NCBI GenBank assembly: GCA_015065885.1
Contig: SVPJ01000016.1
Span: 1-44,869, forward strand
Reading direction: 5' to 3'
DNA: 44,869 nt
Origin: Oscillospiraceae bacterium
Lineage (GTDB): Bacteria > Bacillota > Clostridia > Oscillospirales > Acutalibacteraceae
Of this stretch, positions 34,491-42,473 are shown piece after piece. The notes beneath the pieces were generated by a model. That model searched no databases. It worked only from the letters and a program-made list of their open reading frames with translations, and was not told the origin of the DNA. Each line of letters begins with the position of its first letter. Position 1 is the first letter of the stretch. Both the position numbers and the translations under genes were made by a program.

Positions 34491-34519
34491 TTTACAAGCA
34501 AAAAATTTTCTGTTATACT
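34491..34519 (+). promoter_or_regulatory. Promoter of the CPBP protease-tadA pair
   Basis: TTTACA (34491-34496) and TATACT (34514-34519), 17-base spacer, with TG at 34511-34512 giving an extended -10. Confidence 0.75.
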
Positions 34520-34552
34520 ATGGGGAGATTTCAAAAGTAAGGAGATACCGCG

Positions 34553-35551
34553 ATGACCTATGAACAGACGGTAGCGGCGTTGACGATCGCCGAGCAGACC
34601 GAACGCCGTGCGTTGCGTAAACGGGCGTGGTTTGCGGGGCTTTCGCTGCTGTTTTCGCTCGCGGCGGAGATCGCCCTCGCCTTTGGGGTTTCGGACTTCT
34701 TGACAGCCGCCGAAGCGCAGATGGGGGCGTCGCCCCTGCACCGCGTGGCGTATTACGTGCTGTACGGCGGATATTACTGCACGGTGTTGCTGTTGCCCGT
34801 GGCGGTGATGGCGTTGCTGTTTCGGCAAAAGCCGCTGTTGCCGCGCGAGTTGCGCCGCCCCGTTGCCCCGATGGAAGGCTTGCTGCTGGTACTGTTCGGC
34901 TTTGCTTTCTGCATTTTGGCGAACTATCTTACCAACTATTGGCTGATGTTCATGGAACAGTTCGGCGTACAGCCGTTCGAAGGGGACTATCACACCGAAG
35001 CGGGCGTGTTGCCGTTCGTGCTGAATCTCGTCACCTACGCGGTGTTACCCGCTCTGGTGGAAGAATTTCTCTATCGCGGGTGGATCCTCGGTGCCCTGCA
35101 ACCGTGCGGCGAGCGGCGGGCACTGGTACTCTCTGCCTTACTGTTCGGGTTGGCGCACGGCAATCTCACGCAGTTGCCGTTTGCCTTCTTGCTCGGGTTG
35201 CTGTTTGGCTACGTGTATCTGCGCACCGGTCGGCTGTGGATCGGCATGGTGATCCATTTCCTCAACAACGCACTCTCGGTGGTGATCGACAGTGGGTCAC
35301 TGTATCTCGGCGAAAACGGCGTAATGGTGTTGCAAATGGCGATATTTGCCGTCGTGGTGGGGGTCGGCGTCGCGGCAGGGCTGTTGCTCACGGCGCATCC
35401 CGCTTTCGCTAAAACGGCACGTCCGCTGGTCGACCGCCGCAGTGCGCTCACTCCGAAACAGCGCGGACGGCTTATGTGGTGCAACCCTGCGGTCATCGTG
35501 ACGCTCGTCGTGTACGTTGTGTTGACGGTGCTGGGGGAGGTCGTGCAGTGA
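34553..35551 (+). CDS. CPBP-family intramembrane metalloprotease (type II CAAX protease-like)
   Basis: A 332-residue membrane protein with about eight helices. The three catalytic motifs are intact: EEFLYRG (E170, E171, R175), LFGLAHG (F198, H202) and HFLNNAL (H235, N239). Bacterial members cleave membrane-embedded peptides or proteins; roles include bacteriocin immunity, but no bacteriocin gene is nearby. The segment after the core (~270-332) carries one more helix at the end. RBS AAGGAG. Its stop overlaps the tadA start (GTGA). Confidence 0.9.
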   Translation: MTYEQTVAALTIAEQTERRALRKRAWFAGLSLLFSLAAEIALAFGVSDFLTAAEAQMGASPLHRVAYYVLYGGYYCTVLLLPVAVMALLFRQKPLLPRELRRPVAPMEGLLLVLFGFAFCILANYLTNYWLMFMEQFGVQPFEGDYHTEAGVLPFVLNLVTYAVLPALVEEFLYRGWILGALQPCGERRALVLSALLFGLAHGNLTQLPFAFLLGLLFGYVYLRTGRLWIGMVIHFLNNALSVVIDSGSLYLGENGVMVLQMAIFAVVVGVGVAAGLLLTAHPAFAKTARPLVDRRSALTPKQRGRLMWCNPAVIVTLVVYVVLTVLGEVVQ

Positions 35552-36006
35552 TACGGGAAGAGTATATGCGCGAAGCGCTGGCGCTCGCCAACGAAGCCGC
35601 CGCCGAAGGCGAAGTGCCCGTGGGTGCGGTGGTGGTGCGGGACGGCGTGATCGTCGGCCGCGGCCGCAATCGGCGGGAGGTCGGCAAAAACGCGTTGGCA
35701 CACGCCGAACTGGAAGCGATCGACCACGCCTGCCGTACACTCGGCGGCTGGCGGTTGTTCGGGTGTGAGTTGTACGTCACGCTGGAGCCGTGCCCGATGT
35801 GTGCGGGGGCGATCATCAACGCCCGCATCGACCGCGTGTACTACGGCGCGGCAGACGGGAAGGCGGGCAGTTGCGGCTCGCTCGTCAATTTGTTCGACCT
35901 GCCGTACAATCACCGCCCCGAAACGGTCGGCGGTGTGTTGGAGGAGGAGTGTGGCGACCTGCTGCGCGCTTTTTTTGCAGATCTTCGAAAAAGGATAAAA
36001 AAATAA
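35548..36006 (+). CDS. tadA: tRNA-specific adenosine-34 deaminase
   Basis: A 152-residue zinc deaminase that changes A34 to inosine in tRNA-Arg(ACG). The active site has HAE (H52, E54) and PCPMC (C82, C85), with the typical GAVVVRDG and LEPCPMCAGAIINARI context. I choose the GTG at 35548: it overlaps the protease stop as GTGA and has GGGGGAGG seven bases upstream. ATG 35566 would cut into the first conserved helix. Expression is coupled to the protease gene. Ends at a strong bidirectional terminator. Confidence 0.95.
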   Translation: MIREEYMREALALANEAAAEGEVPVGAVVVRDGVIVGRGRNRREVGKNALAHAELEAIDHACRTLGGWRLFGCELYVTLEPCPMCAGAIINARIDRVYYGAADGKAGSCGSLVNLFDLPYNHRPETVGGVLEEECGDLLRAFFADLRKRIKK

Positions 36007-36035
36007 CCCGCCGCAGCGGGTTGTTTTTTTATCCC
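35993..36035. terminator. Bidirectional terminator between tadA and the flippase gene
   Basis: Core stem AACCCGC (36005-36011)/GCGGGTT (36016-36022) extended by A7/T7 arms and GGAT/ATCC. It serves both converging genes; the flippase stop codon lies inside the right arm. Confidence 0.9.
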
Positions 36036-37444
36036 TTTTTTTTGCGCAGAAGCTGTTTTCCCATACCCGCACCTTGCTTGAGCAGGGCGACGATGTCTTT
36101 GCCGTACAACGCCACTATCGCGACGAATACCACAGCCTGCGGGATCCACGAGGTGACGTTCAACGTGAGCAGAGTCGCCTGCGTACACAGAAGCACCGTG
36201 GGCAGAATGAAGTCGCGCACGCCGTAGTGAACGGTGACGAATTTGCGGGTATCCCACGCACGCACCAGCCACGTGACGGCATACGCCACGGCGGTGGCGA
36301 TGGCAGAGCCGATAATGCCGCACAGCGGAACCAGCACCAGATTGAGTACGATGTTCAGCACCGCGCCCACCACGGTGGTGAAAAACGCACCTTTGGTCTT
36401 TTTCATTGCCACGTAATTCGTGCCGATGAAACCGGAATAACAAGAGAACAGCACGCCGATGAAGAGATAGGGCGTGCATCGCCACCCTTCGTAGTAGGAC
36501 GCGTCCACGAACACGCCGTACAGCGGTTGAAGGATCACGAAGCAGAAGGAGGTGCCGCAGGTGAGTACCATTGCAAGGATGGTGAACACTTTCGAATAGA
36601 AATGTGCCTTGTCCGCCGATTTGGCTTCATCCACCGAGGAGAGTTGCCACGCCTGGAAGAAGATGTGGCTGACCACCGAGATGATGGTGGGCAGTTTGCT
36701 GGCGGCGGCGTATAAGCCGTTGGCGGCTTCGGACAGCACGAACACGATCACGTAACGGCTGGAGGAGTGCATCAACTGCCAGCACAACTGGTTGGGGATC
36801 AGCGGGCAGGAATAGATCAGCATTTCTTTCAGATATGCCTTATCGAACACGGGCGTGAGATACTCCCACAGACGCCCGCCGAAAAACACGATCATAACCG
36901 TTACCGCGTTGGCAAGCAGGGATGCCCACAGATAGCCGGTGATCCCCCACGACAGCGGCGGCAGCAAGAACAGGATGTTAAAGCCGATCTGCAACACGGT
37001 GTGGAGTACGCCCGACAGCGCAAACAGTTTGGTCTTGCCGATGCCGCGGGTGAACTGCGTGGTCACCAAATGCAGGGAACTTGCAAGCGACATGCCGCAA
37101 AACAGCAACGGATGTCCGCCGAACGGGGCGACGCCCCACAGCAAAAACGCCGCCAGTAAAAGCAGAAGGTTACCCCCGAGTGCGATAGCACAACTCATAG
37201 TAAGTATCTTCGGGCGGTTTTCCCTGTCGTCGATCGAGAAGCGCAGTGCCGCTTCGGTGATACACAAGGTAATGATCGGCACGATCAGATTTACCGTGGA
37301 GAACAGGAGGTCAGCCGTACCGTATTCGGCCTGAGTCAGTACGCCGGTGTAAAAACGCACCAACAAAAAGGTTGCCAGTTTGCTGCCCATGTTGGCAATG
37401 AAGAACACGCCGGAATTCTTCAGCAGTTTTTTATAACGATTCAT
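36029..37444 (-). CDS. Oligosaccharide/polysaccharide flippase (MATE/MVF superfamily, Wzx-like)
   Basis: A 471-residue membrane protein with about 12-14 helices. N-terminal features are typical of the polysaccharide_synt family: NSGVFFIANMGSKLATFLLVRFYTGVLT, then GTADLLFSTVNL. The protein probably moves lipid-linked sugar units across the membrane. It is last in the operon glycosyltransferase-pyruvyl transferase-flippase; its first 14 bases overlap the pyruvyl transferase gene. A basic tail ends it (GMGKQLLRKKKG). Confidence 0.92.
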   Translation of the reverse strand: MNRYKKLLKNSGVFFIANMGSKLATFLLVRFYTGVLTQAEYGTADLLFSTVNLIVPIITLCITEAALRFSIDDRENRPKILTMSCAIALGGNLLLLLAAFLLWGVAPFGGHPLLFCGMSLASSLHLVTTQFTRGIGKTKLFALSGVLHTVLQIGFNILFLLPPLSWGITGYLWASLLANAVTVMIVFFGGRLWEYLTPVFDKAYLKEMLIYSCPLIPNQLCWQLMHSSSRYVIVFVLSEAANGLYAAASKLPTIISVVSHIFFQAWQLSSVDEAKSADKAHFYSKVFTILAMVLTCGTSFCFVILQPLYGVFVDASYYEGWRCTPYLFIGVLFSCYSGFIGTNYVAMKKTKGAFFTTVVGAVLNIVLNLVLVPLCGIIGSAIATAVAYAVTWLVRAWDTRKFVTVHYGVRDFILPTVLLCTQATLLTLNVTSWIPQAVVFVAIVALYGKDIVALLKQGAGMGKQLLRKKKG

Positions 37445-38507
37445 ACGCTTTTTCGGTCACCTCGGCAATGTAGTCTTTCAGCGTGGCGGCGTACCGCTCC
37501 ATTTCCACGTCCACCGCATCCCAGTCGGGGGTGAAGAGGGTACTTTGTGCCGCCTGCTTGTCCGCCACGACGGTGTCTTCCAACCCGAAACGGCGAAGCA
37601 GAGTAAAGAAACGTCCGTTCATGCCGCCCCGCGCGTTTTTTTCCAAGATCACAGTGAAGGGCGTGTGCAGTTTCAAACACATCATGGTGCAGTGGAAGGA
37701 GTTGGTGATGACACGATCGGCGTCGCGGATCGCCGCCAGCCAGTCCTCCATACCTGTCTGCTCAATGTCTTTTACGGGTAATCCCACCGCCGTCTTAACC
37801 TGCTCGATCAACGCGGCGGTCTCGGCGTTCTGCTTGCGCAAAATGCAGAGTGCCGCAAACGGCTCTCTGCAGGGGGGCACATTTTTGCAAAGCGCCTCGT
37901 AGTCGGCGGTCGTGAGCAGTGAGGTGGGATCTGCCACCACGCGGGCGTTGGAAAATCCCATGTCCTTCAAGATCTGCACGCCCTCTTCTTCCCGCACGCT
38001 GACAGCGTCCAGTGCGGCAATGGCGTCGTGCGCGACCGCCGCCGCTTCAGGCGGGAAGGCGGCACAGCCGAAACTTACGCTGAGCGCCGCTTTGGTACAC
38101 CGTTCACTGCAAAAATCCAAATAATACACAGCGGTGGGGCCGCCTTCGCCGTGCAGGGTAAAGGCGGGGTTCCAGATTTGGTCACTTCCGCAAAAGGCGA
38201 GGTCCAAATCGCCCATCCCCCGCTTGAGTGCCGCCGCGGAAGAAAAACGGGTGGTCAGCGGCAGGCCGTGACGGAATTTGTCGAGTCGGCGCCCCTTCGC
38301 ATACGCTTTGAAGCGTGCGAGCATCGCACGGGGATGGCGGGGACGCAACAAATTGAGAAAGGACATTTCCTGTGTCGCAGGTACGTAGTCGATGATGCGC
38401 ACGTCACTGTCGGGAAGAAGGTCTGCAAGATACCGCGCCGAAGCGTAACTTTGCAAAATAGCGCCGTGGTTTGCCGCCCAGTGGAAGGTTAAAATGCCGA
38501 TCTTCAT
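37431..38507 (-). CDS. Polysaccharide pyruvyl transferase-family protein
   Basis: A 358-residue cytosolic protein. Motifs of the PF04230 family seen: GILTFHWAANHGAILQSYA at the start, the central CGSDQIWNP, SFGCAAFP, SVREEEG, and near the end ITNSFHCTMMCLKL. Members such as CsaB attach pyruvate ketals to surface polysaccharide, which can anchor SLH-domain proteins; others have different uses, so the exact acceptor is unknown. It starts at the last base of the glycosyltransferase gene (TAATG overlap) and overlaps the flippase gene by 14 bases. Confidence 0.9.
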   Translation of the reverse strand: MKIGILTFHWAANHGAILQSYASARYLADLLPDSDVRIIDYVPATQEMSFLNLLRPRHPRAMLARFKAYAKGRRLDKFRHGLPLTTRFSSAAALKRGMGDLDLAFCGSDQIWNPAFTLHGEGGPTAVYYLDFCSERCTKAALSVSFGCAAFPPEAAAVAHDAIAALDAVSVREEEGVQILKDMGFSNARVVADPTSLLTTADYEALCKNVPPCREPFAALCILRKQNAETAALIEQVKTAVGLPVKDIEQTGMEDWLAAIRDADRVITNSFHCTMMCLKLHTPFTVILEKNARGGMNGRFFTLLRRFGLEDTVVADKQAAQSTLFTPDWDAVDVEMERYAATLKDYIAEVTEKAYESL

Positions 38508-39700
38508 TATGCGTCACCTCCGTATAATGCCAAATAGGCGGACGTCATCGTCCGAGGGGCGTAGGCCTCCCGTGCGGCGGCGGACATTGCCGCCGCATCG
38601 TATGAGGTCAGAAGAGCCGTGCGCAACGCCGCTTCGAGTGCGTCGCGGTCACCCTGCGGCACGAAGGTGCTGTAGGCGGGCAGGGCGATCGTTTCGGGGG
38701 CGCCTGCCTCATATCCGACCACGGGGGTGCCGCAACACAACGATTCGGCGGTCACCATCGAAAATGTCTCCCGTACGCTTGTCAGAAGGGTGACGTCTGC
38801 TAACGTGTAAAACGCCGCCATTTCGAGGGGGTCCTGGGTGTGGGCGATGGGGGTGACGTTTTCGGGCAAGGCGGCGGGGTCGCCGTCAAACCCCACGATG
38901 ATAAAGCGGCATTCGGGCATACGCCGTGCCATTGCGAGCATTTCCGCCCCGCCTTTCAGCGCATGGGCAAAATGCGGGGTGACGTACAGGATCACTTTTT
39001 CGTCACCGAGCGCCAACCGTTGCCGCAAAGCGGCGGTATCCTGCGGGGCGAACACGGCGGTGTTCACTCCGTTGCCCACCGTGGCAAAACGGGCGCCGCG
39101 GAAAATGGGCGAGCGGGCGGCGCGGGCGGTCAGCCACGCCGAGACGCCCACTACGGTCAGTTCGGGGAAGCCGTCGAAAGCCGCCTTCATCTTGCGAAAA
39201 CAGTGACGGGCGTCGTCCCGCACGAAACGGGAGAGTTTGCCCCGGATCTTGGGGCAGCGGTGACATTCGCTCGTCCACTTTTCGCAGTCCAACGCATGTT
39301 CACAGCCTGCGGTGTGCATGATCTCCGCGTGCAACGTCAACACGGTACGGATGCGGTGCTTTTTCAAATACTTCACCAGACGGTAGACGTTGATGAAATG
39401 CCCGTTTAAGCAGTGCAGATGCACCACGTCGGGTTTTTCTTCGCGAATGTGGCGAATGACGCGGGCAGTGGCGGCAGGGGAAAAACCAAATTCTACCCCC
39501 CACAACTTCGACAACACGGAGTGCACCTTCGCTTCCCGCTCGGAAGATACCTTGTGCACCCCCTCGGTCGGTGCGGCGGCGTGCCGACCATAGCAGACGG
39601 TCACCGTATGCCCCGCCGACAAAGCTTCGCGGCGAATATCCGCCACGATGCGCCCGGTACTTCCGCGGTCGTAGAAACAGTTGACTTGCAAAATATGCAT
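38507..39700 (-). CDS. GT4-family glycosyltransferase
   Basis: A 397-residue glycosyltransferase of the GT-B fold. N-terminal half: QVNCFYDRGSTGRIVADI (acceptor side), PDVVHLHCLNGH, and a Cys cluster GCEHALDCEKW...CHRCPKIRG near 130-155 that may hold a zinc ion and is typical of a subset of GT4 enzymes. C-terminal half: nucleotide-sugar site with RETFSMVTAESLCCGTPVVGYEAGAPET. I set the start at ATG 39700 (RBS GAGGTGA); an ATG at 39736 has none. First gene of the surface-polysaccharide operon. Confidence 0.92.
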   Translation of the reverse strand: MHILQVNCFYDRGSTGRIVADIRREALSAGHTVTVCYGRHAAAPTEGVHKVSSEREAKVHSVLSKLWGVEFGFSPAATARVIRHIREEKPDVVHLHCLNGHFINVYRLVKYLKKHRIRTVLTLHAEIMHTAGCEHALDCEKWTSECHRCPKIRGKLSRFVRDDARHCFRKMKAAFDGFPELTVVGVSAWLTARAARSPIFRGARFATVGNGVNTAVFAPQDTAALRQRLALGDEKVILYVTPHFAHALKGGAEMLAMARRMPECRFIIVGFDGDPAALPENVTPIAHTQDPLEMAAFYTLADVTLLTSVRETFSMVTAESLCCGTPVVGYEAGAPETIALPAYSTFVPQGDRDALEAALRTALLTSYDAAAMSAAAREAYAPRTMTSAYLALYGGDA

Positions 39701-39747
39701 GCCGTATTTCACCTCGCCCGTTTCAACAGTTTTCATCTATTCATACT

Positions 39748-39776
39748 ATTATACTGTATACGGCGCGCCTTGTCAA
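39748..39776 (-). promoter_or_regulatory. Consensus promoter of the surface-polysaccharide operon
   Basis: Minus-strand TTGACA (39776-39771) and TATAAT (39753-39748), 17-base spacer: a perfect match. Confidence 0.9.
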
Positions 39777-39878
39777 CCGTTCTCACTTCTCAAAACAAGG
39801 GGGCAGGAAAACGGAAAACACAAAAAACGGTTATATTTCGATCATATAATACAAATTGTATACAAAAACGCTTCCCTC

Positions 39879-39907
39879 TTGCGTTTTTTTGAAGGGTGTG
39901 GTAATAT
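39879..39907 (+). promoter_or_regulatory. Promoter of rpe
   Basis: TTGCGT (39879-39884) and TAATAT (39902-39907), 17-base spacer, in an A+T-rich stretch. The 39701-39971 gap holds this promoter, the divergent polysaccharide promoter and a tandem repeat. Confidence 0.6.
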
Positions 39908-39925
39908 AAATATAAGTATATCTGT

Positions 39926-39951
39926 CGTACGTGACGGACGTACGTGACGGA
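39926..39951 (+). repeat. Tandem 13-base direct repeat in the rpe leader
   Basis: CGTACGTGACGGA occurs twice with no gap, between the rpe promoter and its RBS. Each copy contains the palindrome CGTACG, so dimer binding or small hairpins are possible. Confidence 0.7.
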
Positions 39952-39971
39952 TCGCAAAGGAAGTGCGTTGT

Positions 39972-40616
39972 ATGAAGATAGCCCCCTCGGTCATGACTTG
40001 CGATTTCTCCCGTCTGGACCTTGCGGTCACAGCGGCGGAAGAGCGGGGAGCCGACCGTCTGCACCTGGACGTGATGGACGGCGTATTCGTGCCGAACTTG
40101 TCGTTCGGCCCGCCGGTGATCGCCTCTCTGCGCCCGCTCACGACGTTGCCGTTTGACGTGCATCTGATGGTGCAGGACCCGTTAAAGTTGCTGGATGCGT
40201 ATGTAAAAGCGGGGGCGGATATGATCACGATCCACGCGGAGTGTTCGTCGCCGCTCGAAGAAACGCTCTGCCGCATTCGGGAGGCGGGGTGCAAGGTTGG
40301 CTTGTCGCTCAACCCCGACACCCCTGCCGAGGTGCTGTGGCCGTATCTGCCGTTGCTCGATCTCGTGTTAGTGATGACGGTACAACCCGGTTTCGGCGGA
40401 CAGTCTTTCCGTCCCGCGTGTTTGCCGAAGATCACGGCGATCCGCGCCGAGTGTGATCGCCGCGGTTTGGATATCGACATTGAGGTGGACGGCGGTGTGA
40501 AAGCGACCAACGTGCGTGACGTTGCCGCCGCAGGTGCGACCTCGGTGGTGATGGGCAGTGCGTTTTACGATGTAGACGACCCGACGCCGCTCGTGACGCT
40601 GACCCACGAATTATAA
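39972..40616 (+). CDS. rpe: Ribulose-phosphate 3-epimerase
   Basis: A 214-residue TIM-barrel enzyme interconverting ribulose 5-phosphate and xylulose 5-phosphate. Metal and catalytic motifs are complete: IAPSVMTCDF, HLDVMDGVFVPNLSFGP, FDVHLMV, TIHAE, TVQPGFGGQSF and IEVDGGVK. ATG 39972 follows AAAGGAAG; the TTG three codons earlier has no RBS. It supplies xylulose 5-phosphate for the transketolase encoded 6 kb away. Its last six bases overlap the end of the converging mecA-like gene. Confidence 0.96.
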   Translation: MKIAPSVMTCDFSRLDLAVTAAEERGADRLHLDVMDGVFVPNLSFGPPVIASLRPLTTLPFDVHLMVQDPLKLLDAYVKAGADMITIHAECSSPLEETLCRIREAGCKVGLSLNPDTPAEVLWPYLPLLDLVLVMTVQPGFGGQSFRPACLPKITAIRAECDRRGLDIDIEVDGGVKATNVRDVAAAGATSVVMGSAFYDVDDPTPLVTLTHEL

Positions 40617-41123
40617 GGTTTTGTGTAATTGCGGCAAGGCGTCGCCGACAAACCACGGCGTGCCGTGTTCGGCGATAAATGCCGCGTGTTCATCGGTCGC
40701 CTCGGCACATTCGGTGAGCGCACCGAACGGTGCCATACCGTAAAGGATAAGGCGAAAGCCGTCGTCGGTGCGGTAAAGTGAACTGCTCTGTCCCCACGGA
40801 TGGGCGTCGTGCCGCCATGCCGCGGCGATCTGCAGTAAGGCGTTTTCGTCGGGGATGCGGAAGACGAGCGGTCGTTCGGCACACGGTGTGAGTGGGGTAA
40901 CGAGCAGCAAACAGCCGTCTGCCGTGGGCAGTGCTTCCACCGAAAGCGCCCCCTCGGGCGTGAACCCCACACGGCGTCGCGCAATTTGCAACAGCGTGCG
41001 CAGCATACGGCGGGTGGCGGCGTCGCGCCGATCCAATTGTTCAAAACAGAGCCCCATCGCGGACAATTCGTCGTCCGACAGCAAAAGGGCAAGACATCCG
41101 TTGTCGGTAAGGTCGATCTGCAT
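40611..41123 (-). CDS. MecA-like adaptor protein
   Basis: A 170-residue protein resembling MecA, the adaptor that feeds substrates (ComK in Bacillus) to ClpC. The N-terminal part, TDNGCLALLLSDDELSAMGL, matches the MecA substrate-binding start, followed by a short linker (~75-95) and a C-terminal domain with FRLILYGM and an EHGTPW ending. It is shorter than Bacillus MecA (218), mainly by lacking the acidic linker. The ATG has AGGAGGG upstream. It converges with rpe with a six-base overlap and no visible terminator. Confidence 0.75.
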   Translation of the reverse strand: MQIDLTDNGCLALLLSDDELSAMGLCFEQLDRRDAATRRMLRTLLQIARRRVGFTPEGALSVEALPTADGCLLLVTPLTPCAERPLVFRIPDENALLQIAAAWRHDAHPWGQSSSLYRTDDGFRLILYGMAPFGALTECAEATDEHAAFIAEHGTPWFVGDALPQLHKTL

Positions 41124-41156
41124 GGGGAGTCCCTCCTACGGTGTATGTATGCTTCT

Positions 41157-41185
41157 ATCATACCGCCTTGCCGTAAGCGGCACAA
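41157..41185 (-). promoter_or_regulatory. Promoter of the mecA-like gene
   Basis: Minus-strand TTGTGC (41185-41180) and TATGAT (41162-41157), 17-base spacer. Confidence 0.55.
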
Positions 41186-41197
41186 GTGGGGTATGAA
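41168..41197 (+). promoter_or_regulatory. Weak candidate promoter of the Rnf-like operon
   Basis: TTGCCG (41168-41173) and TATGAA (41192-41197), 18-base spacer. It overlaps the divergent mecA-like promoter on the other strand, so the two may exclude each other. Confidence 0.4.
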
Positions 41198-41222
41198 TGG
41201 AAATCGGAAAGGTTGTGAACAT

Positions 41223-42473
41223 ATGGCAACATTCCCCTTGCGAGGTATTCGTCTGCCTTCGCTGAAGGCGCCTGCTGCGGGGCGTGCCGTGGAAGAGGCG
41301 GATGCGGTCTCCCGCGTGTATCTGCCGCTGTCTTTCGGCGGCAGAGAGCGGCGCGTCACGTTGCATCAATACAGTTCGGTATTGTGCGGACAGGCGGTGG
41401 CTTCCTCAAAGGATAAGAAGGCGCCGCCGTTGCTCTCCTCGGTCAGCGGGGTGTACACCGCACAAAAGGTGGTCTCTCACCCAGTGTATGGCGAGACGAC
41501 CTGTTTGGTGATGGATTGTATGGACGTACGCCGTCCCGCGCCTGCCGAGCGGGTGGACGTTTCGACGCTTTCGGCGGAACGGATCATCGAGATCGCCCGT
41601 GAGCGTGCGGTGGTGGACGAACTCGACGGCCGCTATCTTGCGGATAAATTATCGGAGTGGCAACAAACCGGCTGTGACGTGTTGGTCGGTGACGCGGTGG
41701 AGGATCAGCCGTACGCTTCGGCGGCGTGGGCGGTACTCGGTGAAAGTGTGGAAGCGGTGTACGAAGGGCTCGAACTGGCGGCGCGTGCCGTTGACGCACA
41801 GGATCGGCACCTGGCGGTGCAACCCTTGCCCGCCGACCATCGCCGCGCCTTGCGTCAGCGACTGGGCGACGACGAAAAACTGTTTATCACGCGCGGGAAG
41901 TATCCCGTGGTGCAGTATACCGCCAAACCGAAAGGCAAAACGGTGCGCCGTATCGGTGTGCAGGCGTTGCTCGCGCTGTATCGCGCCGCCGCGTTTTCGG
42001 AGCCGCACACCGCCGCGGTGGTCACAGTGGCGGGGGACGCGGTCGCCGCGCCCCGCAACCTGCGGGTGCCGTTCGGCACCCCTGCGGCGGAATTACTGCG
42101 GCGATGCGGTCTTGCCGCCGACCCGACCGTGTTGGTCTTCGGGGATCTGATGACCGGCAAAGCGACTGAAGAGGACGAGATGCCCATACTGCCGGGTGTG
42201 ACCTGCCTTTTGGCACTTGCCGATCCGCCCCGTCCTGCCCCGGACGTGTGTGCGGGATGCGGCCGTTGCGTGCAGGTGTGCCATGCGGGGGTGTTGCCCG
42301 CCGCCATCGTGCAACGGCTGGAAAAAGCACAAAACGACTATGTGGCGGCACTGCACCCCGAAGCGTGTGACAACTGCGGTGCGTGTTCCGCCGTGTGTCC
42401 CGCGGGAAGAGATCTCGCAGTGCAGATCGCCACGGTGGCGAAAGTGATTGCCGAAGGAGGTGGCGAAGTATGA
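41223..42473 (+). CDS. RnfC-like iron-sulfur subunit lacking the NADH/FMN-binding loop
   Basis: A 416-residue homologue of RnfC. Two [4Fe-4S] motifs are intact near the C terminus: C343, C346, C349, C353 (CAGCGRCVQVC) and C382, C385, C388, C392 (CDNCGACSAVC). The order barrel-sandwich region, central domain, SLBB-like region (~265-325), ferredoxin domain is kept. Normal RnfC has GLGGAGFPT for FMN/NADH; here the aligned residues (~132-143) read DELDGRYLADKL. The partner motif NGAECEPY is GDAVEDQPY (~156-164). It therefore should not react with NADH in the usual way. ATG 41223 follows GGAAAGG. Its stop overlaps the rnfD-like start by four bases (ATGA). First gene of the operon. Confidence 0.85.
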   Translation: MATFPLRGIRLPSLKAPAAGRAVEEADAVSRVYLPLSFGGRERRVTLHQYSSVLCGQAVASSKDKKAPPLLSSVSGVYTAQKVVSHPVYGETTCLVMDCMDVRRPAPAERVDVSTLSAERIIEIARERAVVDELDGRYLADKLSEWQQTGCDVLVGDAVEDQPYASAAWAVLGESVEAVYEGLELAARAVDAQDRHLAVQPLPADHRRALRQRLGDDEKLFITRGKYPVVQYTAKPKGKTVRRIGVQALLALYRAAAFSEPHTAAVVTVAGDAVAAPRNLRVPFGTPAAELLRRCGLAADPTVLVFGDLMTGKATEEDEMPILPGVTCLLALADPPRPAPDVCAGCGRCVQVCHAGVLPAAIVQRLEKAQNDYVAALHPEACDNCGACSAVCPAGRDLAVQIATVAKVIAEGGGEV

